Part shown: in pieces, positions 16,344-25,180 of the stretch
Numbering within the stretch: position 1 is the first letter of the stretch
Layout of the letters: every line of letters begins with the position of its first letter
Assembly (NCBI GenBank): GCA_028818385.1
Contig: JAPPNY010000220.1
Span: forward strand, 30,962 to 77,487
Direction of reading: 5' to 3'
Length of the DNA: 46,526 bases
From: Spirochaetaceae bacterium
GTDB taxonomy: Bacteria; Spirochaetota; Spirochaetia; SZUA-6; Bin103
The notes under the pieces: model-generated
Seen by the model: only the letters and a program-made list of their open reading frames with translations
Databases searched by the model: none
What the model was told of the DNA's origin: nothing
Program-made: the position numbers and the translations under genes

Positions 16344-18497
16344 CTACCGGATCCGTTTGGCCAGCAGCAGCTCGCTGGTGAGCGCCCGGCCGAGCCGAAC
16401 GGTCAGGCCGTCCATGGTGAGGGTGCGCCCGTCAGCCTCGAAGCACTCGCCGCCGGTGTCCAGCGTCACCCGGTAGGCCCCCGACGCGTCGAGCCCGCGG
16501 AAGCGCACGCGCTGCTCTGCGCGGTCGGGATCGGAGAGCTGGAAGATGCCGATCATCGCCCGGTCGCGCTCGCGCGAGGCCAGCTCCAGGATCCCCGTTC
16601 CCTTGGGGTCGGGGCCGGCGAGGTCGGGCGTGTGGTGGTAGATCATGGCGGTCGGCAGCATCGGCCGCACGAATTCCTTGTAGAGATCCACCGCGTGCCT
16701 GATGCGCTCGATCTGCACGCCGTTGGGCGCGAAGCCGACCTGCGTGGCCGATCCGATCGTCGGCCGCACGAACAGCAGCAGCCGAACCTGGAAGTCGAGG
16801 CTGGCGGTGGTGAAACCGTCCTGCCCGTTGAGCAGGCGGTCGACGTGCTCCGGCGGCAGGCACATGGTCATGCCGTTGGTGATCGTGAAGCTGCGCGGCG
16901 CGCGCTGCCAGTCGGTGACCCAGGTGTGGCAGAAAGCGCGCACCGCGCCCAGATCGGTGCGGCCGCCGCCGCTCGCGCACGCCTCGAAGATGACCGCCGG
17001 GAAGCGGGCGCGCAACCGCTCCATGATCGCGTAGAACGCCTCGTGGTAGCGCCAGTCGCTGTTCTCCAGGTAGCCGTCGCGCTCGTTGCAGGAGAACGGG
17101 CTGGCCGTGGTGGCGTTGAAGTCGAGGCGGAGGAAGTCGAGCCGGTAGCGCTCGATCAGGCCGGCCATCTGCGCTTCTACCCAGGCGGCGGCGTCGGGCG
17201 TGGCCAGGTCCACCATCCCGCCGCCGCCGGCGACCGTACCCCGGACCCTGCCGTCGTAGCCGACCGTGCACCAGTCGCTGTGCTCGGCGAAGGCGCTGGA
17301 GTCCACGCCGAACCGCTCAGGCTCCATCCACAGTCCGAACAGCATGCCCTTCGCGTGCACGTGGTCACGGATTCCGTCGATGCCCATCGGGTAGCGCTCG
17401 GCGTTCGCGTGCCAGTCGCCGACGCGGGCGAACCACCGCTCGGTCTCGTCCGGCGGCGAGTACCACGAGGCGTCGATGAAGAAGACCTCGGCGCCGATCC
17501 CGGCGGCGGCATCGGCGTGGTGCAGCACGGCCTCTTGGCTCATCACTTCCTCCGGCCCGATGCCGGATTCGATCCACAGGCCACGGCCGCGCGCCTGCGG
17601 CCGCATCACGCTCCGCCTGACGTGGTCGTGCATGGCGTTCACGCAGTCGTCCAGGTCCCCGAACAGCATGCCGATGTGGACCTCTGCGGAGCTCACCGTC
17701 TCCTCCGGCGCCACCACGTGCAGCGGCGCGGGCGCGTCCATCAGGGCCTGGAACCAGAGGTGGGCGTCCGCCCCCTCGCTGTCGAGGTCGAAGACGAAGC
17801 GATAGCCGCCCGACCACGCGAGCTGGCACACGAAGTGCGCGCCGGTGGCCCGGTCTTCCAGGACGAACATCGGGTGGCGGTGCCGGTTGCGCAGAAAGCG
17901 CGACCCGACATAGTAGCCCGCGTTGGGCAGATCGTGCCAGCGGAAGCCGCCTTCGTGCAGGATCGCCGTGTACTCCGGATAGCCCAGGCGGTAGGGCGTG
18001 TCCCCGTGCACGTGGTCGCGCCAGCGCGGCACCGTGTGCAGTCCGCCCGAGAGCGGCGCGACCCGGCCGAGCGCCAGCGGCCTGTCTCCCGTATTCGTGA
18101 CCGAGATCCACCGCGTGAGGATCGCCGTGCCGTCGAGCAGCGTATGGACCTGCACCTCCGCCGGCCGAACCGCGTGCCGGAGGGTCACCACCGCGTGCAG
18201 CCCCTTCTGCTCCTCGTGCTTGTCGAAGCCGGCGAGCTGCCAGTGCGAGCAGAGCGACTGCCCGTCGACCTCCAGGGCAAACGCCTGCGGCTCGGCGAAC
18301 TCGGCGGTGGCCAGCACCGCCGGCCCCGGCAGGTTGCGGGTCCAGGCGGAGTAGCCCGCGCCGTTCCAGCCGAGCGCCGCGTAGATGCCGTCGGAAAGGC
18401 CTTCCTCGTAGCCGGTCATCGCGGAGCGGTAGCTGACCGAGAGCCCGTCCGCCGCGTCGAAGTGCACGTCGCGAAACGGATCCGTCATGCGTTCCAT
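16344..18497 (-). CDS. GH36-family alpha-galactosidase-like hydrolase (third copy)
   Basis: This is a 717-residue clan GH-D glycosidase. An N-terminal beta-supersandwich (1-290) is followed by a TIM barrel with VFFIDASWY, GLWMEPERFG and FLRLDFNA (nucleophile candidate D459). ACASGGGRTD and WVTDWQ (acid/base candidate D529) follow. The motifs differ from the other two copies, so specificity may differ. No signal peptide is seen. ATG 18497 has GGAG 9 bp upstream; a TTG 15 bp earlier and an ATG 9 bp later are alternatives. It is the last gene of a permease-permease-binding protein-hydrolase operon. A strong hairpin separates it from the binding-protein gene. Confidence 0.87.
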   Translation of the reverse strand: MERMTDPFRDVHFDAADGLSVSYRSAMTGYEEGLSDGIYAALGWNGAGYSAWTRNLPGPAVLATAEFAEPQAFALEVDGQSLCSHWQLAGFDKHEEQKGLHAVVTLRHAVRPAEVQVHTLLDGTAILTRWISVTNTGDRPLALGRVAPLSGGLHTVPRWRDHVHGDTPYRLGYPEYTAILHEGGFRWHDLPNAGYYVGSRFLRNRHRHPMFVLEDRATGAHFVCQLAWSGGYRFVFDLDSEGADAHLWFQALMDAPAPLHVVAPEETVSSAEVHIGMLFGDLDDCVNAMHDHVRRSVMRPQARGRGLWIESGIGPEEVMSQEAVLHHADAAAGIGAEVFFIDASWYSPPDETERWFARVGDWHANAERYPMGIDGIRDHVHAKGMLFGLWMEPERFGVDSSAFAEHSDWCTVGYDGRVRGTVAGGGGMVDLATPDAAAWVEAQMAGLIERYRLDFLRLDFNATTASPFSCNERDGYLENSDWRYHEAFYAIMERLRARFPAVIFEACASGGGRTDLGAVRAFCHTWVTDWQRAPRSFTITNGMTMCLPPEHVDRLLNGQDGFTTASLDFQVRLLLFVRPTIGSATQVGFAPNGVQIERIRHAVDLYKEFVRPMLPTAMIYHHTPDLAGPDPKGTGILELASRERDRAMIGIFQLSDPDRAEQRVRFRGLDASGAYRVTLDTGGECFEADGRTLTMDGLTVRLGRALTSELLLAKRIR

Positions 18498-18519
18498 GGA
18501 TCGCGGCTCCAATGACGAA

Positions 18520-18549
18520 CAGGAGGCCGGGGCCGTGCCCGGCCTCCTG
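18520..18549 (-). terminator. strong hairpin between binding-protein and GH36 genes
   Basis: A 12 bp perfect stem (AGGAGGCCGGG paired with its complement, plus a closing C-G) with a six-base loop lies 12 bp after the stop of the solute-binding protein and just before the GH36 start. No run of T follows on the minus strand. It fits an attenuator or mRNA-stabilising hairpin that lowers hydrolase expression relative to the binding protein. Confidence 0.55.
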
Positions 18550-18560
18550 CCGCGATTCGT

Positions 18561-20207
18561 CTAGTTGCCGACGTACCGGTTGTAGGCGGCGGTTACCACC
18601 TCGACGAACTGGTCGAAGTTGCCGGACTTGACCTTGGCGACGTGGTCGTCCCACTCGCTGAAGGGCACCTGCCCGGCTAGGAACTGCGCCTCCATCTCGT
18701 TGACGTACTGGCCGGTCTCCGTCATGTAGTCGGCGACCACCTGCGCCTCCGCCTCCGTGAAGGAGAGGCCGCGCAGTATCTCCTCCGGGAAGTACGGCTC
18801 GTAGATGGCAAGACTCTGGGCGTTGAGCAGGACGTTCGGATTGTTCGCGATCGGCGACTTGATCCAGATATCCTGGAACGTCTCGTTCGACCAGAGAATG
18901 GGGATGCGGCCGCCGTGGAACGGGGTCCACACGCCGCGGGGGCCCTTGTTCGGCCAGTCCGAGTTGGCGTCCGGAGCCCAGATGGCCTTGCCCTGGTCAT
19001 CCCGAATGAAGTTCCAGATGCCGTTCTCGTCCACCTGGTAGGTCACGCCCTCGACGCCCCAGTCCAGCAGGACGTAGCCGTCGTCGCTGAAGAAGTAGTC
19101 GACCCAGCGCATGGTCGCCTCCGGGTGCGGGTTGGCCGACGTGATCGCGAACGTGTGCGGCTGCACGACGGTCGGATTGACCGCCGAAAAGAGCTGGTCG
19201 CCGTACGGTCCGATCAGCGGACCGGCGATGGCGAAGTCCACGTCGTGTGGGTGCATGAAGGCCGGGGAGGTCTGCGGATGCGAGCCGAGCCGATCGGTGG
19301 CTCCCAGCGCCTGCCAGTCCGCGACCGAGTGGGCGAAGTGATCGGGGTCGATCAGGTTCTCCTCCCACATCAGGTTCAGATACTCCAGGATCTCCCGGTA
19401 CCCGTCGCTGATGGGGATGTAACGGAGGTTGCCGTCGGGCCCGACGTCCATGCCCGTCTGGCCGCGCAGGCCGTTGCCCCTGGTGCCGAGACCCCAGGCG
19501 CCCAGGAACTGCTCCACGAAGCGGCCGGTGCCGGTGCTGAAGTCGGCCAGGCCCACTTCGTCCTGTCGGCCGTTGCCGTTGGGGTCCCCGTCCCGGAAGG
19601 CGAGCAGCGTATCCAGGTACCCGTCGGTGGTGGTCGGCATCGGCAGTCCGAGGTTGTCCAGAAACTTCTGGTTCACCCACATCCTGTGGACGCGGTTGAG
19701 CGCGACCTCCTGGATGTTGCCCAGGGTGTACTTGCCGCCGTCCGCGGACTCCAGCTTCCACTCGGGATGCTTGGCGAAGATCACGTTGAGGTTGGGGGAG
19801 TAGTCGGTGAGCGTGTTCATGTCGACGAACACGCCGGCCGCCCCGTACTTCAGCACGTCCAGGTCACCCAGGTCCAACCGGTAGAAGAAATCCGGGAGGT
19901 CGCCGGTCGCCAGCTTCAGTGCCTGCCGCTCGCCGTACCCGGCATCGGGCACGATCTCCCACTCGATCTGGATGTTGGTGCGCTTCTCCATCTCCTGGAA
20001 CACCAGCATCTCGTCGAACGGCCCCTGCTGCGGATGGTATCCGCCAAAGCCGCGCAGCGTGATCGGCTCGTCCACGATCGGCAGGCCGGTCATCCGGACC
20101 CCGCTTTCGGTGGTCGCCGCCTCTTCGACACCCGTCGCCCACGCCGCTCCGCTCGCGAAGCAGAGGGCGACGGTCAGAGCCACTACGGACCACTGTCTCG
20201 TGTGCAT
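18561..20207 (-). CDS. extracellular solute-binding protein, sugar ABC transporter
   Basis: This is a large family 1 solute-binding protein (548 aa), similar in size and style to LplA/YtcQ proteins that capture oligosaccharides for CUT1 ABC importers. A signal peptide covers residues 1-25 (hydrophobic VVALTVALCFASG, cleavage after AAWA). The mature part has the two-lobe pattern with TNIQIEWEIVP and KLATGDLPDFFY near the N-terminus, and a typical C-terminal EWDDHVAKVKSGNFDQFVEV. The start at 20207 has AGGAG 8 bp upstream; the longer frame to 20288 lacks support. It follows the two permease genes. No lipobox is evident. The ligand is unknown, but the adjacent GH36 suggests an alpha-galactoside. 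Confidence 0.9.
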   Translation of the reverse strand: MHTRQWSVVALTVALCFASGAAWATGVEEAATTESGVRMTGLPIVDEPITLRGFGGYHPQQGPFDEMLVFQEMEKRTNIQIEWEIVPDAGYGERQALKLATGDLPDFFYRLDLGDLDVLKYGAAGVFVDMNTLTDYSPNLNVIFAKHPEWKLESADGGKYTLGNIQEVALNRVHRMWVNQKFLDNLGLPMPTTTDGYLDTLLAFRDGDPNGNGRQDEVGLADFSTGTGRFVEQFLGAWGLGTRGNGLRGQTGMDVGPDGNLRYIPISDGYREILEYLNLMWEENLIDPDHFAHSVADWQALGATDRLGSHPQTSPAFMHPHDVDFAIAGPLIGPYGDQLFSAVNPTVVQPHTFAITSANPHPEATMRWVDYFFSDDGYVLLDWGVEGVTYQVDENGIWNFIRDDQGKAIWAPDANSDWPNKGPRGVWTPFHGGRIPILWSNETFQDIWIKSPIANNPNVLLNAQSLAIYEPYFPEEILRGLSFTEAEAQVVADYMTETGQYVNEMEAQFLAGQVPFSEWDDHVAKVKSGNFDQFVEVVTAAYNRYVGN

Positions 20208-20340
20208 GTGCACTTCTCCTCTAAGGAACTGTCCGAGTGCGATTGAACCGCCGGCCGGCTCGACGAGCCCGCCCGCGTCCAACTTCACAGCCTTTCACAA
20301 GGCTCTTCCTTCGGTCACCTCCTTGGTCCGTGGATATGCG

Positions 20341-21234
20341 TCATCCCTTGATCGCTCCGATCATCACGCCCTTCACGAAGTATCGCTGCAGGAACGGATA
20401 GAGCAGCAGGACCGGCACGCTGGCGAAGATGATCACCGCGTACTTGAGGATCTCCGCCAGCATCGCCTGCTCGAAGTACGCCTCGTCGGCGATGTCGACC
20501 ATCTCGTCGATGCGTTCCTGCACCAGGATCTCCCGCAGGATGAGCTGCAGCGTGAACCGCTCGCGGTCGCTCAGGTAGATGAGCGCGTTGAAGTACGAGT
20601 TCCAGTGCCCCACGCCGTAGAACAGGATCATGACCGCCAGCACGGGACCGGAGACCGGCAGCACGACCCGGACCAGCGTATGCACGTGGCTGCTGCCGTC
20701 GATCGCGGACGCATCGTACAGCTCGTCCGGAATCGTCCGCACGAAGAACGTCCGCATGATGAAGATCAGGAACACCGACACGGCGTTGGGGATGATCATG
20801 ACCCAGAACGTGTTGACCAGCCCCAGCCCGTTCACCACCAGGTAGGTCGGGATCAGACCGCCGTTGAAGAACATGGTGAAGGTCAGGTAGATGAGGATGA
20901 TCTTCCTGCCGAAGAACCGCTTGCGCGACAGCGGATACGCCGCCAGCACGGTCATGGTGACGTTCACGGCAACGCCGGCGATGGTGTAGAAGATCGTGTT
21001 GCGGTAGCCCATGAGGATGTCGTCGTTGGTGAGCACCCGCCGGTACGCCTCTATCGTGGTGCCGCGCGGCACGATCCACACGTTGCCCTGCGAGATCTCC
21101 ACCGGCGTGGAGAGTGACGCGATGACCACGAACCAGAGCGGGTAGGCGTACAGGAGCAGGATGCCGATCAGGAACGCCGTGTTGGCGACGTGGAACGCCT
21201 TGTCCGCGCCGGTGTCCTTGACGACAGGGGGCAC
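20341..21234 (-). CDS. sugar ABC transporter permease, LplC type
   Basis: This is a membrane permease (297 aa) with about six hydrophobic segments. The cytoplasmic EAA-like loop is DELYDASAIDG...VVLPVSGP, where the transporter ATPase docks. The C-terminus LQRYFVKGVMIGAIKG is characteristic of the LplC/YtcP branch of CUT1 permeases. It lies 28 bp downstream of the LplB-type permease and 133 bp upstream of the binding-protein gene on the same strand. No ATPase gene is in the window, so a shared MsmX-type ATPase encoded elsewhere is likely. Confidence 0.93.
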   Translation of the reverse strand: MPPVVKDTGADKAFHVANTAFLIGILLLYAYPLWFVVIASLSTPVEISQGNVWIVPRGTTIEAYRRVLTNDDILMGYRNTIFYTIAGVAVNVTMTVLAAYPLSRKRFFGRKIILIYLTFTMFFNGGLIPTYLVVNGLGLVNTFWVMIIPNAVSVFLIFIMRTFFVRTIPDELYDASAIDGSSHVHTLVRVVLPVSGPVLAVMILFYGVGHWNSYFNALIYLSDRERFTLQLILREILVQERIDEMVDIADEAYFEQAMLAEILKYAVIIFASVPVLLLYPFLQRYFVKGVMIGAIKG

Positions 21235-21262
21235 CGCTGGGCGTCCTAGTCACCTTCGGGCC

Positions 21263-22231
21263 TCACCACAGGCTTGCCCCGGTGAGACGCCGCGATGCCG
21301 CGTTGACGATGATGAGGACGATGAAGTTGACGACCGAATTGAACAGCCCCACGGCTGCACCGAAGCTGAACTGCGCGCCGAGGAGACCCACCCGGTAGAC
21401 ATAGGTCGATATGACGTCCGACGTCGGCAGATTGAGCTGATTCTGCATCAGGTAGATCTTCTCGAAGCCGACGGCCAGAATGCCGGCTGCCGACAGGATC
21501 AGCAGCACGATCGCGGTGGACATGATGCCGGGGATCATCACGTGGCGGATGCGCTGCAGCCGGCTCGTCCCATCGATGATCGACGCCTCCACCACTTCGT
21601 GGTCGATGCCGGCCAGCGCGGCCATGTAGATCACGGAGCCCCAGCCGGCGTGCTGCCAGACGCCGGACCACACGTAGACGTGCTTGAACCACCCGGGCTC
21701 CGTCATGAAGAACACGGGCTCGAAGCCGGCCAGCCCGATCACCGCGTTGACGACGCCTCTGCTCGGCGACAGGAACAGGATGATCATGCCGACCATGACC
21801 ACCGGAGACAGGAAGTACGGGGCATAGGTGATGTTCTGGACCACCTTCTTGAAGCCCAGGAGCCGCAGCTCGTTCATGGAGAGCGCCAGGATGATCGGGA
21901 TCGGGAATCCGACCAGCAGCTCGTAGAGGCTGATGGTCAAGGTGTTCCTGATGACGCGGACGAAGTGGAACGAGCTGAAGAAGCGGACGAAGTGCTTGAA
22001 TCCCACCCACGGGCTGCCCAGGATGCCGAGCGGGCCGAGATACTCCTTGAAGGCGATCTGCACCCCGTACATCGGCCAGTAGTGGAAGATGGCGAAGAAG
22101 ACGAGCACCGGAAGGATGAGCGCGTAGAGCTGCCAGTCCTGGCGGACGTAGCGCAGCTTTCCCCTCGCGGTGAGCCTCCCGTCGATCCGCAACGCGGGGG
22201 CTTGAACTTGCCGCGGGGGGCTGTCGCTCAC
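21263..22231 (-). CDS. sugar ABC transporter permease, LplB type
   Basis: This permease (322 aa, GTG start) has an N-terminal cytoplasmic stretch, then six hydrophobic segments starting at LYALILPVLVFFAIFHYWP. Its EAA loop reads EVVEASIIDGTSRLQRI followed by MIPGIM. The ending RRLTGASLW is typical of LplB proteins. It is the first gene of the minus-strand import operon (LplB, LplC, binding protein, GH36). Upstream, 85 bp separate it from the duplicated SDR fragment, leaving little room for a promoter that does not include the scar. Confidence 0.92.
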   Translation of the reverse strand: MSDSPPRQVQAPALRIDGRLTARGKLRYVRQDWQLYALILPVLVFFAIFHYWPMYGVQIAFKEYLGPLGILGSPWVGFKHFVRFFSSFHFVRVIRNTLTISLYELLVGFPIPIILALSMNELRLLGFKKVVQNITYAPYFLSPVVMVGMIILFLSPSRGVVNAVIGLAGFEPVFFMTEPGWFKHVYVWSGVWQHAGWGSVIYMAALAGIDHEVVEASIIDGTSRLQRIRHVMIPGIMSTAIVLLILSAAGILAVGFEKIYLMQNQLNLPTSDVISTYVYRVGLLGAQFSFGAAVGLFNSVVNFIVLIIVNAASRRLTGASLW

Positions 22232-22316
22232 AGCGGCGTACCGCCGTGCTGGGGTCCGGTACGCACGTTGCCTCAGGATACGCCGCGACGGCGATGACCT
22301 TCAATCGCGCACTGCC

Positions 22317-22778
22317 ATGATCGCGGCGGACCACTGCACGCAGCAGGCCGGCCGGCGCATGATCGCGGCCGGCAAGGGCAGCATCATGAGCATCGTCTCC
22401 ATCGCCGGTTTCAGCGCGCTCGGCCGGCACCACATCCCCTACAGCATGGCGATGGGCGCCGTGGCGCAGATGACCCGCGAGTTGAGCTCCGAGTGGGCGC
22501 CGCTGGGCGTGCGCGTGAACGCCATCGTCTGCGCGCAGGTGGAGAACCAGGGCCTGCGGGACCGGATGGAGGCCGACCCCGTCCTGCGCAGCAACTTCCT
22601 GCGCGGCCTGCCCATCGGCCGGTTGGGCCAGCCGGAGGAGATCAAGGGCGTGGCGATCCTGCTCGCCTCGGACGCGTCGTCGTTCATGACCGGCGCGCTC
22701 GTACCCCTGGACAGAGGCAACCTCGCCAGGAACGCGGAAGGCTCGCACCCCGGCATGCCCCCGTTCGGGCCGTCCTGA
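22317..22778 (+). pseudogene. 3' fragment of the SDR gene (duplicated)
   Basis: Bases 22332-22778 align without gaps to 13622-14068, the last 447 bp of the intact SDR. The first 275 bp are identical. The final 172 bp carry 20 mismatches, including a different stop codon. The encoded 153 residues lack the Rossmann cofactor-binding half and cannot be a functional dehydrogenase. The ATG at 22317 is probably fortuitous. The uneven divergence suggests a paralogue fragment overwritten by gene conversion, or two duplication steps. It ends 6 bp from a truncated toxin gene. Confidence 0.9.
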
Positions 22779-22784
22779 GCGCGG

Positions 22785-22898
22785 CTAGGGAGGCCGATCC
22801 TCCAGGAGCCGGATCATCAGGTAGCTCCGCAGGAGATGGTCGAATATCAGCTCGAAGTCGCGTTCGGCGTCGGCCGAGAACTCAAGGCTGAAGACCAT
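22785..22898 (-). pseudogene. truncated ParE/RelE-type toxin
   Basis: A 37-residue frame starting MVFSLEFSADAERDFELIF matches the N-terminal strand and first helix of ParE/RelE toxins. It then runs into unrelated sequence and stops. Full-length toxins of this fold are about 90-100 residues. The ATG overlaps the end of the ParD-like gene by 17 bp, the normal layout of a parDE operon. The break lies next to the duplicated SDR fragment, so insertion of that fragment probably removed the toxin's 3' part. Confidence 0.75.
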
Positions 22899-23157
22899 GC
22901 GCGCGGCGTCTGTCGGCGATCACCCGCGCCAGCCGCGCGTCCATCTGTTGCGCGCTGACGAACTCGCCCTGGCGCCGACGGGCCAGCAACTCGCGCATCG
23001 CCGCATGTTCCAGCTCCTGGCCGTCCAGTCGCTGCCGCAGCAAGTCGACGCCCTGCTGCAGCACCGCGCTCAGGCTGGCGTAGCGCCCCGCTTCGACCAA
23101 CCCTCTGGCAAAGGCGTGTTGCTCGTCGGTAAGCGAGATCGAGGACTTCACCGCCAT
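22882..23157 (-). CDS. ParD-like ribbon-helix-helix antitoxin
   Basis: This 91-residue protein starts with a ribbon-helix-helix segment (SSISLTDEQHAFARGLVEAG, then SLSAVLQQGVDLLRQR). It continues with a charged helical C-terminal half, as in ParD/CC2985 antitoxins. It is intact while its toxin partner is truncated, so it is an orphan antitoxin that may still repress its promoter or counter a related toxin. The toxin remnant overlaps its 3' end. Confidence 0.82.
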   Translation of the reverse strand: MAVKSSISLTDEQHAFARGLVEAGRYASLSAVLQQGVDLLRQRLDGQELEHAAMRELLARRRQGEFVSAQQMDARLARVIADRRRAHGLQP

Positions 23158-23221
23158 GAGAGACCCGTTGGCATCAGGGTAGCACTCGGTAGCACCTCGG
23201 TCAACGGCCTGGATTCGTTCA

Positions 23222-23251
23222 TTGACAGTTTCGGGCGGCCGGCGGTACGCT
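23222..23251 (+). promoter_or_regulatory. possible sigma70 promoter for the second permease pair
   Basis: TTGACA (23222-23227) matches the -35 consensus. Eighteen bases on, TACGCT (23246-23251) is a weak -10. The permease ATG lies 16 bp after the -10, so any leader would be very short and no ribosome-binding site is obvious. The position at the left edge of the low-GC block suits a promoter for the imported operon. Confidence 0.3.
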
Positions 23252-23267
23252 GTTCGATCGCGGTGCT

Positions 23268-24224
23268 ATGCAACGTTCCATAGAGTTGAAGGCTCGAAAG
23301 AAAGAAGCTCTCCTCCGCAACTCTTCGCTGATTCCACAACTGAGAAAGCACGCCGCACTCTATCTGCTGCTGCTTCCTGCCATTCTTGGTTTGCTGATCT
23401 TCAAGTACGTGCCCAGCATCGGAGCGATCACCATACCCTTTACGCGATACAGCATCGTCGACGGTTTCTTCGGAAGTGAGTGGGTGGGTATCAAGTGGTT
23501 CATCCAGTTCATGGAGAGCCCGTTCTTTTTTCGGCTTCTGAAGAACACGTTTCTTCTCGGACTCTATAGTCTGGTATTCGGGTTTCCCGCTCCCATCCTG
23601 CTCGCTCTGCTGCTGAATGAGATCCACAACCGCCCTTTCAAGACGATCGCCCAGAGCATTACATACCTTCCGCACTTCGTGTCCGTCGTCATCATCGTCG
23701 GCATGCTGTACAGCTTTTTCGGCCACGACGGATATGTGAATCGCATCCTGGGCGCTCTCGGCATCGGGGCCGTCGACTTTGTCAACGATCCGCAGTGGTT
23801 CAGACCGATCTATGTCGTTTCCGGAGTGTGGCAGAGCATGGGCTGGGGCTCCATCGTTTTCCTTGCCGCCTTGGCGAGCATCAATCCGGAGCTCTATGAG
23901 GCTTCCTATCTGGATGGGGCGAACCGGGTGCAAAGGGCCATCCATGTCACGCTTCCCGGCCTGGCACCGACGATCACCATCCTGCTCATTCTGAATGTCG
24001 GTCAGCTCATCAACGTGGGTTTCGAAAAGGTATTTCTCATGTCCAACCCCGGAATCTACAGCGTGGCTGACGTGTTTTCCACCTACGTCTACAGGAGAGG
24101 CATCCTCGGATTGGACTACTCTTTCGCGGCTGCCGTCGGGCTGTTCAATGCGGTGCTGGCGCTCGCGTTGGTAATCGCGACCAATTACATAAGTCGGAAA
24201 GTGAGCGAGCACAGCCTGTGGTAG
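23268..24224 (+). CDS. sugar ABC transporter permease, LplB type (low-GC block)
   Basis: This is an LplB-type CUT1 permease (318 aa). Hydrophobic segments begin at LYLLLLPAILGLLIFKYVP, the EAA loop reads ELYEASYLDGANRVQRA, and the tail is RKVSEHSLW. It is related to, but well diverged from, the permease at 21263-22231. Its DNA is visibly poorer in G+C than the flanks, with many T- and A-ending codons, which suggests recent acquisition. It is followed after 10 bp by the LplC-type partner on the same strand. Its binding protein is probably the one at the far end of this block. Confidence 0.92.
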   Translation: MQRSIELKARKKEALLRNSSLIPQLRKHAALYLLLLPAILGLLIFKYVPSIGAITIPFTRYSIVDGFFGSEWVGIKWFIQFMESPFFFRLLKNTFLLGLYSLVFGFPAPILLALLLNEIHNRPFKTIAQSITYLPHFVSVVIIVGMLYSFFGHDGYVNRILGALGIGAVDFVNDPQWFRPIYVVSGVWQSMGWGSIVFLAALASINPELYEASYLDGANRVQRAIHVTLPGLAPTITILLILNVGQLINVGFEKVFLMSNPGIYSVADVFSTYVYRRGILGLDYSFAAAVGLFNAVLALALVIATNYISRKVSEHSLW

Positions 24225-24234
24225 GTGAGCGAAG

Positions 24235-25161
24235 ATGAGATACAGGCACAACCCGGGCTCGATGGCATTCGACGTCGCCAATCACCTCCTGTTTCTTCTC
24301 CTCATCGTCTCTTTCATATTTCCCTTCGTCTACATATTCTCGGTATCGATAAGCGGATACGCGGAGATCACGCTGAATGCCGTGAAGCTCCTTCCGAAAG
24401 GCGAGCTCCATCTGAACTCGTACCGCATCCTCCTGATGGCAACCAATATCGGAGTCGCTTACGTCAACAGCGTTCTGTACGCGGTCCTCACCGTCATCCT
24501 GACCCTGCTTGTCACCAGCGCGGCTGCCTTTGCCCTGGAGCGGCAGTCGCTGCCGTTCAGAAAGGTCATACTCGTCTTCATCGTGCTGACCATGTTCGTG
24601 CCGACCAACATGATCCCGAGCTTCCTGGTCATAATGGGAATCGGACTCTACAATACGAGATTGGCAATCATCCTCCCTGCGTGCTTCAGCGCGTGGTATA
24701 TCTTCATCATGAGGGCGAACATCAGGTCGACGATAGGCTCGGACCTGAGAGAAGCAGCCTACATGGACGGTGCCGGGGATCTGTATGTCTACCTGCGTAT
24801 CGTTCTGCCTCTCATCAAACCCATTCTGGCGACGATCGGACTGTTTGCCGCCGTCGAAAGCTGGAACAACTACGCGGGCCCGCTGATCTACCTGACCGAC
24901 GCCGCGAAGTTTCCGTTGCCGCTGATACTGCAGCGGATCCTCCTGGAGGGACGAGTGGGCAGATACACCGGGTCGTTCCAGAGCAACCTGCAGTCGGGTC
25001 CCTTGCGGGATATCTCTCTCGAAGGATGGGTGGGGCCGGGCTTCTTCAAGTCCTTCAAGTTTGCGGCGATCATTCTGACGATATGGCCCATCGTCGTGGT
25101 CTATCCGTTCATCCAGAAGTATTTCGTGAAAGGAGTCCTGGTGGGTTCGGTCAAGGATTGA
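24235..25161 (+). CDS. sugar ABC transporter permease, LplC type (low-GC block)
   Basis: This is the second permease of the pair (308 aa). It has six hydrophobic segments, an EAA loop DLREAAYMDGAGDLYVYL with IVLPLIKP, and the ending IQKYFVKGVLVGSVKD typical of LplC/YtcP. In the 60 bp at 24301-24360 I count 25 G+C (42%), far below the window norm. It pairs with the preceding LplB-type gene. It is convergent with the BNR hydrolase gene 19 bp away. No ATPase is encoded nearby. Confidence 0.93.
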   Translation: MRYRHNPGSMAFDVANHLLFLLLIVSFIFPFVYIFSVSISGYAEITLNAVKLLPKGELHLNSYRILLMATNIGVAYVNSVLYAVLTVILTLLVTSAAAFALERQSLPFRKVILVFIVLTMFVPTNMIPSFLVIMGIGLYNTRLAIILPACFSAWYIFIMRANIRSTIGSDLREAAYMDGAGDLYVYLRIVLPLIKPILATIGLFAAVESWNNYAGPLIYLTDAAKFPLPLILQRILLEGRVGRYTGSFQSNLQSGPLRDISLEGWVGPGFFKSFKFAAIILTIWPIVVVYPFIQKYFVKGVLVGSVKD

Positions 25162-25180
25162 GAACAGGCAGGATGACGGT

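Noticed and set aside
16632..18515. A 627-codon plus-strand frame opposite the third GH36 gene.
   Set aside because: It is a shadow frame; the minus strand has a complete GH36 gene with a ribosome-binding site.
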